A model generated the notes under the pieces. The model was given only the letters and a program-made list of their open reading frames with translations, did no database searches and was not told where the DNA came from. 64,000 nucleotides of DNA from Antrihabitans auranticaus (GTDB taxonomy: Bacteria; Actinomycetota; Actinomycetes; Mycobacteriales; Mycobacteriaceae): the NCBI RefSeq assembly GCF_016481275.1, contig NZ_JAEMNW010000001.1, positions 62,001-126,000 of the forward strand. Reading direction: 5' to 3'. The first letter of the stretch is position 1; each line of letters opens with the position of its first letter. This document shows, piece by piece, positions 58,933 through 64,000 of the stretch. The translations under genes and the position numbers were made by a program.

Positions 58933-59554
58933 AGAGTGCCCTTGGTCGACGGCACACCGGTGACGCGTGGGTCGGGCTCGACCGCGGCACGCAACGCGCG
59001 CGCGACGGCCTTGTATTCGGCTTCGGTGATGTGGTGCTGATCGCGGCCGTAGAGGACGCGGACGTGCAGCGCGATTCGGGCGTTGAGCGCCAGCGATTCG
59101 AAGACGTGGCGGTTGATGACCGTCGAGTACGGCGCACCCGCCTTCGCCGACCGCTGCTCGCCTCCGATCACGCTGTGCAGCAAGTGTTCCGGCTCGCCTG
59201 TGTGGACGCAATACGGTCGGCCTGACACATCGACCGCCGCGTGGACGAGTGTCTCGTCCATCGGGATGTAGGAGTCGCCGAATCGCCGGATGCCGGACTT
59301 GTCGCCGAGTGCCTGCCCGAGCGCCTGGCCGAGCACGATCGCGGTGTCTTCGACCGTGTGGTGCGCTTCGATTTCCGTGTCGCCGGTCGCACGGACGGTC
59401 AGATCGAAGCTGCCGTGCGCGCCGAACGCGTGCAGCATATGGTCGTAGAACGGAACCCCGGTGGAAATGTCGACGACACCGGTGCCGTCCAGGTTCAATT
59501 CGACGACGATCGACGACTCCTTGGTCGTACGTTCGATCCGCGCAATGCGTGCCA

Positions 59555-59555
<1 letters not shown>
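58929..59555 (-). CDS. hisB: Imidazoleglycerol-phosphate dehydratase
   Basis: The protein has 208 residues. It is a monofunctional HisB without the phosphatase domain of the enteric enzyme. Metal-binding motifs are [18 protein letters not shown] and [17 protein letters not shown], and [10 protein letters not shown] is typical. It makes imidazole acetol phosphate. Start ATG at 59555 overlaps the last base of hisC's stop (TGATG). The histidinol-phosphatase step is therefore done by another protein. Confidence 0.97.
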
Positions 59556-62010
<2,455 letters not shown>

Positions 62011-62141
62011 CGAATTCCTCTCGAAGGGGCGTCAAGCGCACCTCAAGGATACTTCTGCCCGATACGTGGGCCGGACCACGTCGCGCGGACGACGTCGAAA
62101 ATCGGATGCCGACGCCCGCCGCTTGTGCCAGTGTCGATGAA

Positions 62142-63347
62142 ATGACAACTCTCGACGGTATTACCTTCCGGCCGGGAACGCCGGCGGACTGGCCAGATCT
62201 CATCCAGCACTTCGCCTTCTGCTTCGGCCACACTGCGACCGAGGCGAATCAGCTTTCGTGGCGCTCGATCATCGACGAGAAGCGCATTCTCATTGCGCTC
62301 GACGACGGCGCGATCGTCGGCCAGACGACAGACATCTCGCTGACGCTGACCGTCCCCGGCGGCAACCAGGTCCCCGCCGCGGGCATCACCGCCGTATGCG
62401 TGTCGCCGACTCACCGCCGGCGCGGTCTCCTCCGTGCGTTGTATACCGAGCAGCACCGACGCATCCAGTCCACGGGTGTGCCACTCGCATTGCTGACTGC
62501 GAGTGAAGGCGGGATCTACGGCAGGTTCGGGTACGGACCGGCGACCATCGCTTGCGGCATTCAGCTCGATCGCCGTCTGGCCCGCTTTCATGACGCCGTC
62601 CCGGATCCCGGCGGCGTGACGATTCCCCGGATCGGGGATGCGGCGACGTCGATCCCCCGGATCTACGACCGCTGGCAGGCTTTGGTGCCCGGTGCCCAGG
62701 TCCGCCCGCCTGCGATGTGGGACCTCGTCTTCGCCGGTCGCAACAAGCACGGTGACGATCGCCCGGTTCTGTACTCGCTCGTTCATCGTGACGGGTACGC
62801 GTTGTTCACACGGACGACCGGCGAGCCGACCGATTCCATCCGGGTCCACGAGCTCCGCACCGTCACCGACGATGCCCACATTGCCCTGTGGCGCGTCTTG
62901 CTCGGCATGGATCTCGTCGGCCGCGTCGACGCGCACGTTCGCGAAGACGACGCGCTCCCCTATCTGCTGGCCGACGGTCGGCAGGTGGAAACAAAGGAAC
63001 GTGCCGACGGACTGTGGGTGCGGATCATGGACATACCCGCGGCACTGGAAGCCCGCGAGTATGCCGTCGACTTCGATACGGTCATCGAGGTCCGCGATCC
63101 ATTTCTCGATGCCGGAGGAAATTTCGCGCTGTCGATTCGCGACCGGAAGGCAACGTGCATCCGCACGGACGCAACTGCGCAGCTATCCATGGACATCGAT
63201 GTGCTCGGCAGTCTGTACCTCGGCGCGCACCGCGCCGCCCCGTTCGCAAAGGCACACCGGCTGTGGGGGAAGGACTTAGAGACAATCCGAATGTTCGATA
63301 TCGCGTTCGAAACAGACCGTGAGTCCGAAATGGGCTGGGGTTTCTAA
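62142..63347 (+). CDS. eis: Eis-family GNAT acetyltransferase
   Basis: The protein has 401 residues, the length of Eis proteins with an N-terminal GNAT, a middle GNAT-like and a C-terminal sterol-carrier-like domain. The acetyl-CoA loop is VSPTHRRRGLLRALYTEQHRR (split at its middle), and the active-site Tyr lies in GIYGRFGYGPAT. The C-terminus ends in Phe (EMGWGF), as in Eis where the terminal carboxylate is the catalytic base. Eis enzymes acetylate many amines, including aminoglycosides. I chose ATG at 62142; an ATG at 62106 adds 12 residues. Neither has a clear ribosome site. Confidence 0.9.
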   Translation: MTTLDGITFRPGTPADWPDLIQHFAFCFGHTATEANQLSWRSIIDEKRILIALDDGAIVGQTTDISLTLTVPGGNQVPAAGITAVCVSPTHRRRGLLRALYTEQHRRIQSTGVPLALLTASEGGIYGRFGYGPATIACGIQLDRRLARFHDAVPDPGGVTIPRIGDAATSIPRIYDRWQALVPGAQVRPPAMWDLVFAGRNKHGDDRPVLYSLVHRDGYALFTRTTGEPTDSIRVHELRTVTDDAHIALWRVLLGMDLVGRVDAHVREDDALPYLLADGRQVETKERADGLWVRIMDIPAALEAREYAVDFDTVIEVRDPFLDAGGNFALSIRDRKATCIRTDATAQLSMDIDVLGSLYLGAHRAAPFAKAHRLWGKDLETIRMFDIAFETDRESEMGWGF

Positions 63348-63500
63348 TACTTCGAACAGGGACTGGAGATACTCGAGAATTTCAAAACGTTCGAGTCTGG
63401 AAAATTTCGGCCGCGCCTGGGTATGTTTGCACCGGCGGCGGGACGTTATAAGAACTTGACCAATGGGGGCCCGCTCGCCGAGCACAGAGATGAGGGGCCC

Positions 63501-64000
63501 ATGAGGCTGCGAGGAACTGTCGCCGCGACGGCGCTGATTGCCGCCGTATCGCTTGTCAGCACGGGTGCGTCGTACGCGGAGCCCGCACCGATCGAGCCGG
63601 GTCGGTTGCTGACTTACGAAGTGCAACTTGGCGACAACTTGTCGGTGAGTGCGAGTGTGGATTACGGGTACTGGCAGACGTCACCCGACGGCAAGTTCGT
63701 CACGCTGGTCGATGACGCGGGCAAACCGGTCGAAAGCATTCCGACGCAGTACGACTTGAACGGGCGACCACATCCGATTCCGACCGAAATCACTGATGGC
63801 GGCCAGAAATTGCAGATGAAGCCGCAGCAGGTGGGCATCGAAGAGACACCGGCTGCGAGCAACGCCGACCGCCAGGCAGCATGGGACACACTCATGCGCG
63901 AGATCGTCACGGGCTGGAACAACCAGGGACCCGTCTCGACTGCCATCGGTGCGGCAATAGGTTTCGGAATCGGCTGCCTGTCGATCTTCCCGAACTTCAT
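63501..64000 (+). CDS. Secreted protein of unknown function (3' end beyond the window)
   Basis: About 166 residues are visible. The signal peptide (ATALIAAVSLVSTGASYA) has a likely cut before EPAPIEPG. A beta-rich domain of about 110 residues follows (LLTYEVQLGDNLSVSAS), then a hydrophobic Gly/Ala-rich segment AAIGFGIGCLSIF at the window edge. It could be a glycine-zipper membrane or pore-like segment. The start ATG at 63501 has GAGGGG seven bases upstream. A TATAAG sequence at 63447 is a possible -10. I do not recognise a family with certainty. Confidence 0.8.
   Translation, partial: MRLRGTVAATALIAAVSLVSTGASYAEPAPIEPGRLLTYEVQLGDNLSVSASVDYGYWQTSPDGKFVTLVDDAGKPVESIPTQYDLNGRPHPIPTEITDGGQKLQMKPQQVGIEETPAASNADRQAAWDTLMREIVTGWNNQGPVSTAIGAAIGFGIGCLSIFPNF

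Overview
The window looks like a chromosomal segment of a high-GC actinobacterium of the order Mycobacteriales, most like Rhodococcus or Nocardia (inferred from protein content and gene order; the species cannot be named). The clues are a his block hisD-C-B-H-(membrane)-A-impA-F, a trp block trpE-(membrane protein)-C-B-A running into lgt, then gltB-gltD, pyk, tesB, the ANTAR regulator pdtaR and polA. This is the order known from Mycobacterium around Rv1599-Rv1629, with gltBD added. An Eis-type acetyltransferase, PriA-like HisA, a 13E12-type HNH gene, many GTG/TTG starts and 4-base ATGA/GTGA overlaps agree with this. I see no plasmid, prophage, transposase, integrase, rRNA or CRISPR array.

Layout. 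1-2.1 kb: the 5' part of an isopropylmalate/isocitrate dehydrogenase-family gene, a 2H phosphoesterase (RNA ligase-like), a thioredoxin and a YCII-family protein, ending at a 17-bp hairpin shared with polA. 2.1-11.1 kb: polA, a complete branched-chain amino-acid ABC transporter (livF-G-M-H-K) and pdtaR, all on the minus strand. A tRNA-Leu(CAA) follows. 11.4-34.2 kb is not part of the expected backbone: a drug-type MFS exporter, an XPB-helicase-associated protein without its helicase, an unknown two-gene pair (DUF6875-like plus acyltransferase-like), an M23 peptidase, a polar amino-acid ABC transporter, a MFS/TetR pair with a visible operator, a dodecin, a NarL-type two-component system, an allantoin locus (GntR regulator, NCS1 permease, racemase, allantoinase, allantoicase), a DUF4188 protein, two small unknowns and an M13 lipoprotein peptidase.

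34.2-64 kb: the conserved backbone resumes with tesB, pyk, a lipoprotein gene, gltD/gltB, lgt with a very long repetitive C-terminal tail, trpA-B-C-(TIGR02234)-E, a peroxiredoxin, a small membrane protein, a tautomerase and hisI. A TAP-type secreted hydrolase and a DUF222/HNH (13E12-like) gene on the opposite strand separate hisI from hisF. The HNH gene carries a near-perfect mycobacterial-type LexA box over its start codon. Then come hisF-impA-hisA-(membrane)-hisH-hisB-hisC-hisD, an eis-like gene and a truncated secreted-protein gene.

How the genes work together. The his genes form one tightly overlapping operon; hisG and hisE are not here. trpD, trpG and trpF are also absent, and the HisA protein looks like the bifunctional PriA that can supply the TrpF step. 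gltB and gltD form glutamate synthase. The liv and glutamine-type ABC systems import amino acids, and the allantoin locus would release nitrogen from allantoin, so nitrogen and amino-acid supply is a recurrent theme. No gene-free stretch exceeds 300 bases; the longest is 16724-17009.
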